This document shows, one piece after another, positions 21,848 to 32,501 of a DNA stretch of 58,745 bases (positions within the stretch are counted from its first letter, which is position 1; each line of letters begins with the position of its first letter). Where the stretch lies: positions 107,871 to 166,615 of the forward strand of contig CACRSC010000150.1 of NCBI GenBank assembly GCA_902651635.1, given 5' to 3'. The notes beneath the pieces were generated by a model. The model did not search any database. It was not told the origin of the DNA and saw only the letters and a program-made list of their open reading frames with translations. The DNA is from Mastigamoeba balamuthi. Lineage: Eukaryota > Evosea > Mastigamoebida > Mastigamoebidae. The translations under genes were made by a program, and so were the position numbers.

Positions 21848-23351
21848 ATGGCCACACTGGAGGACATCGAGGCGCGTGCGTCCTCGAAGCTGGTGGAGAT
21901 CGAGGAAGCGCTGACGGTCTCCAAGCGCGCGCTCGCGTCGTCGATCGAGGCAAGCGCCGGCTCTGTGGCCCCCCCGCCCCCCTGATGACTCGCTCAGCCC
22001 GCACCGCACCGCACGCCTCCCGCAGAAGCACAGCAACGCGCGCTCGGCGCTCGCAGAGAAGTTCGCGACCATCATCCGCATCATCGAGCAGCGCAAGCTC
22101 GACGCCCTCAACGAGCTGGACTCGGCGTTCTGCGCCGAAGGTCGCCCGCCGTCCCCCCCGATGGGCCCCGCCAGGCGCTGACCGGCTGGGCTGCCCTCGT
22201 CTCGTCTCGCAGAGCACAGGCTCAAGTCCGGCATCGAGCTGCTCAAGCAGCAGAGGCGAGGCACGCAGATGCAGATGAGCATCGCGCGCAACGCGCTGAG
22301 CGAGCCCGGCAGCTCGATCGCGAGCGCGCGCGAGATGGCGACGATAACGGGGACGTCGCCGGACCTGTACTCGCCCCTGCAGCGCGAGTCGTACGCGGCC
22401 TGGAGGCGCCAGGAGACCACGCAGGTCTGCGCGCAGCTCTGCGTCCCCGTGCGGCGGGTCCCCGGCATCCGCATAGACGACGCCGACGGCGCGTCGGCGC
22501 TGCAGGCCATCGCGCACATGCTGTCGTCGGTGGGGAGGGTGCGCGTGGGCCCCGACGACGACTACGCGGCGGCGTTTGTCGGCGAGTCGCCCAAGCTCGG
22601 GCCCCTGGACGCCGCGTCGGTCGCGCTGCTGCCGCCGGCTGTCGACGGCTCCCTGTGCCCCTCGCGCAGGGCCGAGCGCAAGTTCGCGGTGGTCAGCGCG
22701 GGGACGGACGCGCGGGCTGTGGACGTCGTGGGGAAGATCAGGTCGCGCATCGGGCGCTGCGTCGTCGACGGGTACGTCGAGCGCGCGGGGCTGCCGGGGC
22801 AGCGCGAGAGCGAGCAGTACGACGCTGTGCTCGTGTGGGTCGGCGGCTGCACGGGCTTCCACGACTCGGACGCCTTCAGCGACTGGCTCAGCTCGTACAT
22901 GGCGACGGGCGGCGGCGTCGTGCTCTGCCCGTGGGCCCTCGACGACGAGTTCGACGGGCTGCGCGTGGACGTGGCCGAGAGCGGCTGGCTGGGGGCCACG
23001 CTGGGCGAGTGCGTCAGCGGGCGGAGGCTCGTGTGGCGCAGGGCAGCCGACCCTGTCGGGGCCTCGCACCCGCTGATGCGCGGGGTCGGCGTCATCGACG
23101 GGGGTGCGTTCAGCGGGCACCACGAGCTCCGGGCCAAGGAGGACGCGGAGGTCGCGGCCTCGTGGCCCGACGGCACCCCGCTGGCCGTGCTGCGCTGGCA
23201 GGCGGCGCCCAAGAGCGGCGGCAGCAGATGCGTGAGCTGCGTGCTCAACCTGTACCCCGTCAGCAGCGACTGCTGCTCGAGGTGCTGGGACTCGGGCACA
23301 GACTACGCGGTGCTCATGGCCAACGCACTGCACTGCGTCTCGCGCAGCTGA
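21848..23351 (+). CDS. Coiled-coil protein with a C-terminal glutamine-amidotransferase-like (GATase1/ThuA-like) domain
   Basis: Exons 21848..21964, 22026..22140, 22213..23351; 456 residues. The first 110 residues form an amphipathic helix bundle (EDIEARASSKLVEIEEAL, LAEKFATIIRIIEQRKLDAL) that resembles the B-box-associated coiled coil of TRIM-like proteins, though no RING or B-box precedes it here. The C-terminal half has alternating strands and helices. YDAVLVWVGGC lies near a D-S-D acidic turn, followed by LSSYMATGGGVVLCPWAL and HPLMRGV. This is the pattern of Rossmann-like GATase1/ThuA folds, in which a strand and helix precede a GGG turn. A catalytic Cys-His-Glu triad cannot be assigned with confidence. 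The function is unknown. Confidence 0.8.
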
Positions 23352-23644
23352 GGCTGAGGCGGCGTGCGCCCTCGGCGGGAGTGGGTGGCGACGGAGGGGC
23401 CGTCGGTCGGTAGGGAAAAATGATGGCGCTTGTGTTTTGTACGACGCGATCGCAAGATGATATCTCTGGAGCTGCAACCTGGGAAGGGGACACACACCCA
23501 AGTTTCCTCCGCTCTGTTGCGGGAAACGAATTAAGCCGCACGAGGGGTGAGGAACCGCGCAACAGCAGGATCGCTGGGAAAGCAAGTGCCCACGTCCGCA
23601 GCGTTGGCAAGCACCGCCAGAGCAAGCCAAGGCCGTGTTTCGGA

Positions 23645-24692
23645 ATGGAGTGCAGCAGCGCAAAATGCAGCCAACCGCCGCTGAGCCTCGGCCGCGAGCC
23701 CGTGTCGCCCTCGCAGCAGCCCCCGCGCATCTGGGCGTCGGCGAACAAGATCTATTTCACGACCCCGTTCCAGGTCGCTGCCCATCGGGGACTGCGGCAG
23801 CGAGAACTCACGCCCCATTTGCGCACACGGGCGGGTCGGGCACGCGACGGGGGCACCGGCAGGTCACGTTCTCTGCGGGGTCAGCGTGGATGGCCAGGAA
23901 CGGCGCGACGCTCGAGAGCGTGCGTGCTGCTGCATATGGAGCCAGCGCCCTGCTCGAGGGTGACGACCTCGGTACGAGCCAACCTCGACAATCGTGCTGC
24001 CTTCTGCCGTCGGGTCGTCTGCTGCTGTCCCCCCATTCCCCTTTTCGCCCATTTGTTCTATCCTCCGTTTTCCCAACTGACCACTTTCAAGGCACAGAGC
24101 CGCTGCCGCCGTGCCAGCGCTGCTCGAGGGCGTCAAAGTGCGTCATCACGCTCGGGTTCCTCCCCGACACGGCGGGCGAGATGATCGCGGCTCGGGCCGA
24201 GCAGACCGACGAGGGCGAGTACGTTGTGCAGTTTGACTACTGCAGATCGTACGTTTTGCAGAGCGCTCCTCGGGTGGTGCGTTCGCCTCTAACAGGGGGG
24301 ACCGCGCAAGGAACTGCAACTCGTCGAGGCTGCACTTCGGAGGGCGCGTCGTCATCGCGCTGGCCATCAGGGACATGATGGGGAACGTGGTGGCCCGCCC
24401 TGTCTCGCAGCCCCTGTCGCTGTGCTCCAAGCCTCCCGCAGGTAAGGCAGCAGCGTCGCCGCTGTCGGTCCGTCCCAGGCCGCCTCCACCTCCACGCCGC
24501 ACGGCCGTGCCTGCTCCAGTCCCGGACGCCGAGCCTCCCCCGAGCGCGCCTCCGCAGGACAGCTCCGACAACAGGAGCAGCAAAACCCCGTCGGACATGC
24601 TGATGCAGAAGGTGATACAGCTCGAGAACGAGGCAACGGCCCACCTGTTGAGGGTTCAGATTCTCAAGCAGCTCATCCAGTCGCGCCTCTGA
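23645..24692 (+). CDS. Possible Spt23/Mga2-like (p53/Rel-fold) DNA-binding protein
   Basis: Exons 23645..23773, 23863..23971, 24092..24248, 24311..24692; 258 residues, all junctions in frame. The central region has paired cysteines (CQRCSRASKC, YCRSNCNSSR) followed by LHFGRRVVIALAIRDMMGNV and SQPLSLCSKPP. The same order is seen in the Spt23/Mga2-type immunoglobulin-fold DNA-binding domain, where a Cys/Ser-rich turn and an RL-x-F strand lead to a D-x-x-GNVVA strand and a short S-x-PI-x-(I/L) strand. A Pro-rich linker and a C-terminal leucine-rich helix (KVIQLENEATAHLLRVQIL) follow, plausibly for dimerisation. The first ATG after the upstream GATATCTC element was chosen. This is a pattern-level assignment without alignment. 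Confidence 0.62.
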
Positions 24693-25000
24693 AGAGGAGC
24701 CGACACCCGCCCCCCCGCGGGCACACGCAACCGCACCACGACGCTTCCCTCCCCCTGTACACACACCACAGCCACAGCTGTAGAGCAATGCCAGGTGCCT
24801 TCATTGTGCATTGGGTGATGCGAACACGCCTTAACGGAAAGCGTAGTGCGCGACCCCCGAACAACGTCTGCCACCCCCGCGCACCCCAATCGCGACTCCC
24901 CCGCGGAGCCAACGCCGCCCGCCCTCTCTTCGCAGCAGAGCGGCCGTCGCGCGGTGGCCGAGGGGAGGTGGATGATGAGGAGGGGGTGGGGATCGACGGT
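24693..25000. other. Convergent 3' spacer
   Basis: About 308 bases between two convergent genes. It contains C-rich tracts and nothing resembling a gene or RNA. Confidence 0.5.
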
Positions 25001-26134
25001 CTAGGTGAGGGAGGTGCCGCTCTCCTCCTTGAGCTTGTTCTTGATGCGGAGGAGCATGGTGGTCATCCAGGCCTCGAGCTTGGTGACGCTGTCGTACTCG
25101 ACCACGGCGTTGGTGAAGGCCTCCTCGTCGTACTGCTCGTAGGCGTCGGCCACGGCCACGGCCAGCTTGCACTCGCGCTGCGACCCAAACGACACGTCCC
25201 ACTCCTGGTACCGCCCCAGCGACGTCTTCGCCGCCACGACGTCCTGCAATTGTAGCAATTGAGCAATTGTAGGAATTGCGCAGTTGAGCAATTGCTCCGG
25301 CCGAGAAGGAAGGGGGAAAAGGAGGAAGGAGGCGCACGCCCTTGGCGAGGTGGCAGAGGGCGGCCTTGAGGAGGTAGTTCTTGGCGCCCCACTTGAGCAG
25401 CGAGCTCTCGAGGGCGGCCCTGGCGACGCGCTCGAACATCTCGACGGCGTCGTCGTACTTCTCGGCGAGGGCGCTCATGAGGGCCACCTTCACCAGGCAC
25501 TGGTTCGCCCGGCTCGTGGCGTTCTCGCCCTCGTAGAACTCGGCTGCCTTGGTGAAGTACTCGATCGCCCCCTCGTTGTCGTTGTCCGCCTCGCACAGCT
25601 CCCCCATGTCCTGCGCGAGGCCTGGTCAGTCCGATATCCCCAAGATATTTATGCCGAGATATTTGGAATTCCTGTGCTGACGCAAGCGTGCACAAAAAAG
25701 CGCTAGGAGATCCGAGGGCACCTGGAGGTGCTTGGCGGCCATGCTGAAGTGCCCGCCGGCCGTGTACATGTCGACGGCGGTCTTGAAGCAGCGGACGGCC
25801 TCTGCGCCGTTGGTCTTGCGCAGGCAGCCCGCCGCGTTCACGTACGCCGTCGCCGCCTCGTGCGTCTGCGACGTCCTGCTGTAGCAGTCCGCCGCTTTCA
25901 CGTACGCCTTCCCCGCCTCGTCCACTGCGCGGGCGCCGGCGCGCGGGTGAGAACCGCCGGACCCGGCGTGCGGGCGCGGGAGATACGGTGGCGCGAGGCC
26001 TTGAAGAGGTTGCCGGCCTTGACGTAGAGCTCGGCGGCCTCCTCGAACCTGCTGTTGCCGAACAGCTGGAAGCGGTTGGCGGTCTTGTCCGCCTGCTTCA
26101 TGACGTCCATCGCGGCCGTGTTGGGCGCCGACAT
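25001..26134 (-). CDS. NAPA: Alpha-SNAP (soluble NSF attachment protein)
   Basis: Exons on the complement 25001..25243, 25338..25610, 25722..25924, 25987..26134; 288 residues. Alpha-SNAP couples SNARE bundles to the ATPase NSF for disassembly after membrane fusion. The spliced protein follows the TPR-like helix pairs of the family: AAELYVKAGNLFKASR, YVKAADCYSRTSQTHEAA, YTAGGHFSMAAKHL, IEYFTKAAEFYEGENA, and the conserved C-terminal CKLAVAVADAYEQYDEEAF and WMTTMLLRIKNKLKEE. That last block provides the residues that stimulate NSF. Length is close to the usual 290-295 residues. Intron 2 holds paired GATAT elements; intron 3 has several CAATTG motifs. Confidence 0.96.
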
Positions 26135-26503
26135 TTTGCAGCGCGGAGGGGGTGAGGAGGTGCGGTGGAAGGGGTGCGCGCCCGCGAGCAGATAAAACCG
26201 ACTGAGAAAGCACCAGATTCTCGGGCGCCCGCAATCTGTAGTTCGGGAAATATCTTGGAAAACCTGGCAGGCTCGGCTCGCGGAAAGTCCCTCTCCTCCC
26301 CGGGTCCTGGCTCCCGGGGAGGAAATTCCGATTCATATTCAGACGTGGCACGTAATTTCCCTACAGAGAGATTTTTGGGAATATGATTACGCGGTACTTA
26401 TATCTCGCGCTGTGACCGGGGGGTGTGGGCGTGGGGTGGGGGAGTTCTGCAGCAGAACAGCCACAACAGCAACAGCGACGGGTTTGCGGGGAGACGCCCA
26501 CAC
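26135..26503. promoter_or_regulatory. Divergent promoter region between alpha-SNAP and the TOM1-like gene
   Basis: A 369-bp spacer containing GGAAATATCTTGG near 26248, an inverted GGGAGG..CCTCCCC region near 26295-26320, GAGATTTTTGGGAATATG near 26368, and ATATCTCGC near 26400. The start of alpha-SNAP is directly followed upstream by GC-rich sequence. No gene is seen inside. Confidence 0.5.
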
Positions 26504-27871
26504 ATGATCGAGTTCTCCTCGCTCAGCGCCGATTCCGACGACTTTCCGCACCTGCGGGCCAACCGCGTCGCCCACGCGCTGCTCTCCGCCTCGTATCTCG
26601 CCCTCGCCTGCGCCAGCGTCGTCATCGCATTCCGCCGCGCGTTCTGCGCTCCGCAGCCCTCCTCCGAGCGCCAGGCACGCTTCTCCCACGTTTCTCCCCG
26701 CAACTGCGCACTTACACGGGGGCATGGCTGCTCTCAGGGCTCGTCTTCTGCGGTTTCGCGAGCGTTTCACGCCGCGTTTGCCTCGGGCTGCATCGGTGCG
26801 CCTTGCCGGTGCCGTGTTGGCGCGCGGTGACTCAGCGAGTGTGCGCGCAGTGAGGGCGGTGTCGTTCCTGGTGGGCTGCCTGAGGCCCGAGCTGGACCCG
26901 CCCATGTGGGTCGCCGTCGTCCAGATCTTCCCCTGCTTCTTCTTCTTCTGCTGCTACCTCGTCGTCCTCACCCTCTGGTAGGCCGCGGCCACCTCCCTCG
27001 CTGCCCCGCGCCCCTCGGCTCTGACCGCTGCCTCGGGCCAGGGCCGAGGCGTACCACTGGAAGGGCGAGAGGAACGAGAAGAGGGCCTCGGTGCGCAGGT
27101 TCCTCGCGGGCGCGTGCTGCGTGATCATCGCGATCCCCTGCGTCTTCGCCGTCGCCTCGCTCTCGCTCGCGCTGGCCGGCTCGAGCCACCGCAACCCGCG
27201 CGTCCACTACCAGTTCCGAGTGGCCCTCCAGAGTGTCCGCCCGCCATTTATAGCAGCCCCTTCCCCTTCCCCTTCCCTTCATTCCCGTCTCCCCTTAAAC
27301 CCCCCAAAAACAGATCGCGGTGATCCTCTACGTCCTGATGGGCCACGGCTACGCGCTCTACGGCGTGCTGATGATGCGCAGGATGTTCTGCACGCCGCAG
27401 TCGACGCCCCCGCACTCGCCGCACGGCGAGAGCAGGCCGCTGCTGCAGACGCCCAAGCCGCAGCGGTCGCCGCAGGGCGCGTGCCCCACGATACAGTCAG
27501 CCCAGCAGCCCGGCGCCCAGGCGATGATGCGGCGCGTGCACACGCGCGTGGCCCTGATGACCTGCCTCTGCTACGGCTGCTTCTGCGCCCGCGCGGCCGT
27601 CATCGTGTGGTCCGTGGCGGCCGTCGACAGGCACGCGGACGTCAGCGCGTCGCTCTGGTGGATAGACCCGCTCTACTTCGGCCTCACCGAGCTGCTGCCG
27701 CTCGTGCTCACGCTGCTGCTGCTCAAGGGCCCGTCCGGCACCTCGTCCTCGTCGCAGCCGGGGCAGGCGCCGCCGTCAGCCGTGTCCCCGTTCTGCGTGC
27801 GCTCGTCGTCGAGAGACGGCCTGCCCGGGACGCCGCAGTGGAGCAGACGGCCACCCGCACTGGACGTATAA
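26504..27871 (+). CDS. TOM1/TOM3/THH1-domain seven-transmembrane protein
   Basis: Exons 26504..26689, 26738..26795, 26851..26977, 27042..27219, 27314..27871; 368 residues. Hydrophobic segments begin with ALLSASYLALACASVVIAF. The TOM1-type block follows as SRAFHAAFASGCIVRAVSF, then FPCFFFFCCYLVVLTLWAEAYH, which parallels the family pattern of a KVFH-x-x-NF stretch, an R-x-x-VF pair and a final strand ending in WAE-x-Y. Later segments and a Ser/Pro-rich C-terminal tail complete the layout. THH1/TOM proteins are endomembrane proteins related to the GPR137 and cAMP-receptor-like superfamily; the precise role is unknown. The 48-nt first intron is optional for frame, but removing it improves the match. 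The third TM exon depends on a clear phase-1 junction. Confidence 0.85.
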
Positions 27872-28104
27872 AGCGGCTGGCTGCCCGTTGCCCCGCTCCT
27901 GCACCAACTGGCCAACTGACTCTGGGCACCAGACACTCGACTCTGCATGTGTACAGGACTAACCTTAGCTTAGTGGGTAACGTTAGCCAGCGCGAGCCCA
28001 GAGCACTGGCGCCCAATCCAAAGGCGTCTCGTCGAACAACTGACCCCAGCGGGTCCTGCAAGTGGTTCCCTCCAGCGGGACTGGTGTGTAATGCTAACCT
28101 TAGT
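27872..28104. other. Convergent spacer with a direct repeat
   Basis: This convergent spacer contains the first copy of a CTAACCTTAG-(C/T)-TTAGTGGGTA repeat (27959-27985). The second copy (28093-28120) overlaps the stop codon of the cyclase gene. Confidence 0.5.
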
Positions 28105-28120
28105 TTAGTGGGTATCATTA
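27959..28120. repeat. Direct repeat pair, about 28 bp, 134 bp apart
   Basis: Copies at 27959-27985 and 28093-28120 share CTAACCTTAG, one mismatch, then TTAGTGGGTA, and diverge in the last bases. The second copy supplies the terminal codons and stop of the minus-strand cyclase gene. Confidence 0.75.
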
Positions 28121-31100
28121 AGCTTGGTGGTGTGCTCGATGGACGTCACAGAGTACAGCGGAGCAGAGCACGGCGGCTGCGCGTATTCGTCAGCCGTCCT
28201 CGTGCGGCTGGTGGCTACGGGGCTGGGCGAGTCCACCACGCTGGTGAGGACGAACGACGACGTGTAGACCGGCAGCTCCGTGTCCTCGCACAGCCCGTAG
28301 TCGTACTGCGGCGGCACAGCCCCGGATGCGTCCGCCTCGAGGCCCGTCACCGCCTGGGCGTACAGCTGGGGGTCCGTGCAGGCGGACACGAAGCCCTGGA
28401 CGGCGAAGAGCTCGATGGCGCGGTCCTTGTGGCAGAGGGGGCTGCGCGGCTCGAGCGAGTAGGCGCCCCCGAGCTGGCTGGCCGTGTCCGAGGTCACGAC
28501 GATGGCGCACTCGTCTTCGCTCTCCACAATCTCCTCGGCGACCTCGACGGCGTCCCCCCAGCAGTTGAACCTGCGGGCCGCCAGCGTGAGCGAGAGAGGA
28601 CCCCCTCTCCTCTCTTTACAGGGCGGCGAGTAGCGTACGCGAGGCTCTTCATGCGGACAACTCCCGTCACCTGGGGACCCAGTCAGTTAGCTGGCGCAGC
28701 GCGCGGGGCGGTTGCGGGCGCGGTACCAGAGGCCCCGTGTGGACTCCGATGCGGATGCGCAGGTTCCTGTCGCTGAGGTGCAGCTGCTGCATGGCCATCT
28801 GCTGGGCGACGGCGACGATCGTGCTGGCGTGCTGCGGCATCTCGTTGTAGAGGTTCCCCACGACGACGTACTTGTCCCCGTCGGCCTTGACGCAGTCCAC
28901 CCCGCTGGCGGCGACGACCGAGTCCAGCCGCGAGAAGTAGTTGGAGAGCAGGCGCGCGACGCGCGACGCCGGCACGGAGCACGCGATCCTCTCGAAGCCC
29001 ACGATGCCGCACGTCAGAACGGTCCCCGACTCTATCCTCCGGTACAGGTGCGCCCCAGAGTCCCCCGACCGCAGCGCGTCGACCACGTGCAGGGGCACGA
29101 CGGACGACAGCAGATCGCGCACTATCTCGCGCTCCTACGGTGCGGTGTGGGCGCTGAGACGGGAAGGGGGAGCACAGGGAGGCAATACCTGCTCGTTCTT
29201 CTGGGACCTCTCGTTGGTCTTGGCCTCGGTGAGGTACGTGTCGCGCACGTGCCACTCGAGGTAGTACTGCATCGTCTGGAACATGAGCTCGAAGCAGACG
29301 ACAGTCACCGCAGAGGCCAGCGTGTAGTGGTGCACGACGAAGAGCGGGACGGTCAGGACCACCATCGCCGCGCTCACGGGCGAGACGAGGAAGAAGGGGA
29401 CCTTGGAGAAGTGCAGCCACGAGACCATCGCGATGAAGCCGCCCATCGCGGCGTCGCGCCACACGAGGCAGTCCCACATGCACATGTGCAGCACCGCGCA
29501 GGCGACCGTCGCAGAGGCCAGCGCCAGGAAGAAGCTGTTGGTCCGCCTGGTCAGCTGCGGGATCCACGTGATGCCGAAGATGACGAAGAACAGCAGCACG
29601 TGCAGGGCCTGCAGCGAGATGTGCAGTACGCTGCCCTCGAAGGCCCGCCAGAGCAGGAACGCCGAGAAGGAGAAGACCATCAGCAGGCTCAGCCACCGAT
29701 GGAACGGCAGGTACCTCACCACGTACCAGTCGGCGAACCTGCGCGACTGCACTCAGAGCCGAGCGGCGGTGGGCGGCAGCACCTGCTCTCGAGGCAACTG
29801 TCGCAGAACCGGAGGGTGATGCGGTTCCTCGGGTCATCCGGCAGGTACTCCTTGAGGCTCGGCATGCTCGCAGCCACGTCCGATGCATCCACGACGGTCC
29901 TCGACCACAGGCCGCTCGGGTCGCCGCTGCGGACGGCCCGTTTCAATGCGCGGCAAGGAAGGCCGAGGGGGGCAGCTCAGCGCACCTGGCCGGCAGCTGC
30001 TCTTCCACTGCCGAGGACGAGTCCTGCAGCTGGTAGGCAGCGATCGACCCGACGCCGGGGATGCAGACGGGGCACTGGCTCCTCTCGAACGAGTACTGGC
30101 TCTGCGGACTCTGCGTTAGAAGAGGAGGCAGCCACGGAGAGGGCTCTGCGCAGTTGCCTCTTTGGCGATGTCCCTCGTCACGAGCTGCCCTCCTCTGCCC
30201 GCCGCCAGCATCAGCCGCTTGGCCACGCTGACAGTGCCTGTCCCGCTGTCTGTTAGCGATTGACCGCACCCGGGAGGCGCAGACGTACAGCCCCACGCGT
30301 CGTACCGCGGCCGACTGATCCCGACGACGCCGGCACTGACGGGGCCGCAGGCAATGCCCACGCGGAAGCCGAACTCCGAGTGCAGCTCCTCTGACAGAGA
30401 CCTCTCGATGCCGTGCAGCCTCGTTGCGAACTCGCACGCCTTCTTCTCGTGCCCCTCAGCTCTGCGCGATTGAGTGAGAGGCCGCGTGGGTTGGTTGGCG
30501 CCAGGGTACCGAGTCAGCCCAGCGGCGAGGACCAGCGTGGCGCCGACGGCCTTGACCTTCTCGATCCCGAGCTCCTCGGCGAGCCGCTCGACGGCGCTGA
30601 AAGCCCGCGAGAGGACCGCGAGGTCCTCTTGCGACGGGCAGTCGGAGACCCCACCGACGGACACGAACACCACCGTCGCCACGTCGTACGAGTCCGCCGC
30701 GAGGTCTGCCGGCGTTGCGGTGTCAGCGCCGGAGGGGGCAGGCATTTCTCTGCGCTGGGCAACGTACCGCTGTGCCGCGGGCGCTGCGGCGGGGCCTTGG
30801 CGGTGGTGTCGGTCCAGTTGTGGTGGCTGGTGTCGGTCCAGTTGTAGCGGCTGGCGTCGACCAGGAGGCGCGAGTCGCGCCGCTGTTCGAGGAGCGGGGG
30901 GATGACGTGCTTGGGGAACAGCGTGGCGATGATGGCCTCGGTGGCCGTCTTGTCCAGCGACGTCTGGCGGCGCTCCCTCTCGAGCGACACGGCGGCCACG
31001 AAGGAGTTGCGCCTCTCGATCGCCAGCAGCAGCGCGACGAGCAGCGTCGTCAGCAGCCCGACGACGAAGAAGACCGGCATGACGACAGGCTCGCCACGCA

Positions 31101-32029
31101 GGAGGACGAACGCGAGCACTGCCACCAGCTGCACGACGGTCATGGGCACGACGAGCAGCAGCACGCGCGGCCACACGACGGTACCGAACAGCACGAGCCA
31201 CAGACCCGCGCAGATGCCGAGGTTCGCGGGGAAGAACAGCGTCGGGACGTAGGCCGTCGTCAGGCCCGAGAGCACGTCGCCGGCAAGCGTGCGGCCGCCT
31301 CCCTGGCCCTCGGAGCTGGACTCGCCCTCGGCGCACGCCAGCGGGCAAGCGACCGCGGCTGTGTGCAGCGCCATGGCCACCACGTACGTCGCTGTCGAGG
31401 GGAGAGGCCGGGAGGCCGCCACGTGAGATACCCGCAGGCACAGGCAGCGGAGATCGGGCGCCGATACCTTCCTGTGTGAACGTGATGACACCGCCGACGG
31501 CGAGGGAGACGGCGCCGAACAGGGCAACCACCGCGAGGGCCGCTGCCTCGATCCCCAGCGTCACGGCGTCCTCGCAGCTCCTGCACCCGTCCCTGACGGA
31601 GAAGTACAGGCCGAACAGCACCGCCGGTATGATCTGGCCGGCGCTGTGTTGCGTGCGGGGAGAGGGAGGGGGCAGTTTGCGACTGAGCAGGTGGGGGTGC
31701 GAATGGGAGTTGCAGTGGTGTGCGCACCAGAATAGAGAGACGCAGAGTCTCTTTGAAAACCACGTCTCCTGGAAGCGCCGGAACGCCGTCTCTACACGCG
31801 GGTCGCGGAAGACCAGCGAGGCCCTACGCGTGGCCAGCGCCGCGTCGCCCGGGCAGCGGCGCTGGCCCGGTGCGGGCGGCGACTTGCAGGGTCGAATTTC
31901 GTCGAGGGCCACAGGGGCGGGGCCGACCGACGTCAGGTCCGCGAACACGACCGAGGCGCTCCGCTGCTCCAGCGGCGTCTCGGTGCGCATCGAGCAGACG
32001 CTCGCCGGCACCATCACCGACTGGAACAT
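28105..32029 (-). CDS. Membrane adenylyl cyclase homologue with two TM blocks and two cyclase homology domains
   Basis: Exons on the complement 28105..28570, 28639..28670, 28727..29134, 29189..29738, 29783..29926, 29986..30110, 30182..30237, 30289..30461, 30510..30705, 30768..31391, 31468..31643, 31764..32029; about 1,071 residues. The layout is TM block, C1 (about 358-500), second TM block (about 590-770), C2 (about 775-950). This matches animal transmembrane adenylyl cyclases and Dictyostelium ACA, which make cAMP from ATP using paired domains. C1 reads VVFVSVGGV and VKAVGATLVL, where the two metal-binding Asp are replaced by Ser and Ala. C2 reads LTCGIVGF (first Asp replaced by Gly) and VKADGDKYVV (Asp kept). 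WG turns are present in both (YDAWGC, FNCWGD). A 71-nt intron at 30111-30181 is the least certain junction. Confidence 0.82.
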
Positions 32030-32501
32030 GCTCCCCCCCAATTCGCGCACAGAGAGCAGAGAGCGGGCGAAGGAGACTGAATGCAGCCAAAATCGCACTG
32101 CCTCCCCCGCGGACTGTGCCCTCTTTCTGACAGAATAACTCAGTGTGCCTTCTTCCAAATCCGGACAACACCTCCCGTGTGGCCGCGGAGACTCCCCGCA
32201 GAGCTCTGGAGTATTTCCTTTCTGGGCCCCCGACTTTGAACGGCGAGCGCTCGGCATTGCTGCCCACTGCCACTCCAGGTGGCCAATTGCACCTCAATGT
32301 TCATGGTCACAAATCCAATCTTCCACAAGATTACCGTGAACGGCCTCCTGGCCTGAGCAGGCCCGAGGCACGTCCCCGGTGCCACGCACTCCGGGAGGCT
32401 ACCAGGGCAAAACCTTGGAAATTGTATTGCTTTTTTTGTAGGGATGCTGTGGCCCTCGGGAGAGCCACCGTGTGATGGGGGTGGGCTGGTATCCGATGTC
32501 T
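32030..32501. other. Spacer between the cyclase 5' end and phosphatase copy A 3' end
   Basis: About 470 bases with moderate GC and only shadow ORFs. The part near 32030-32140 is probably the cyclase promoter. Nothing else is recognised. Confidence 0.45.

Noticed and set aside
24442-24557. Strong-looking GTAAGG donor and a CTCCGCAG acceptor inside the Spt23-like last exon
   Set aside because: Splicing them removes 116 nt and breaks the frame before the conserved leucine-rich C terminus.
30111-30237. Keeping the conserved LVTRDIAKEA segment after the first cyclase domain by using a 25-33 nt intron
   Set aside because: The intron would be shorter than any other here and no such combination keeps the frame; the 71-nt alternative was used, but it remains uncertain.
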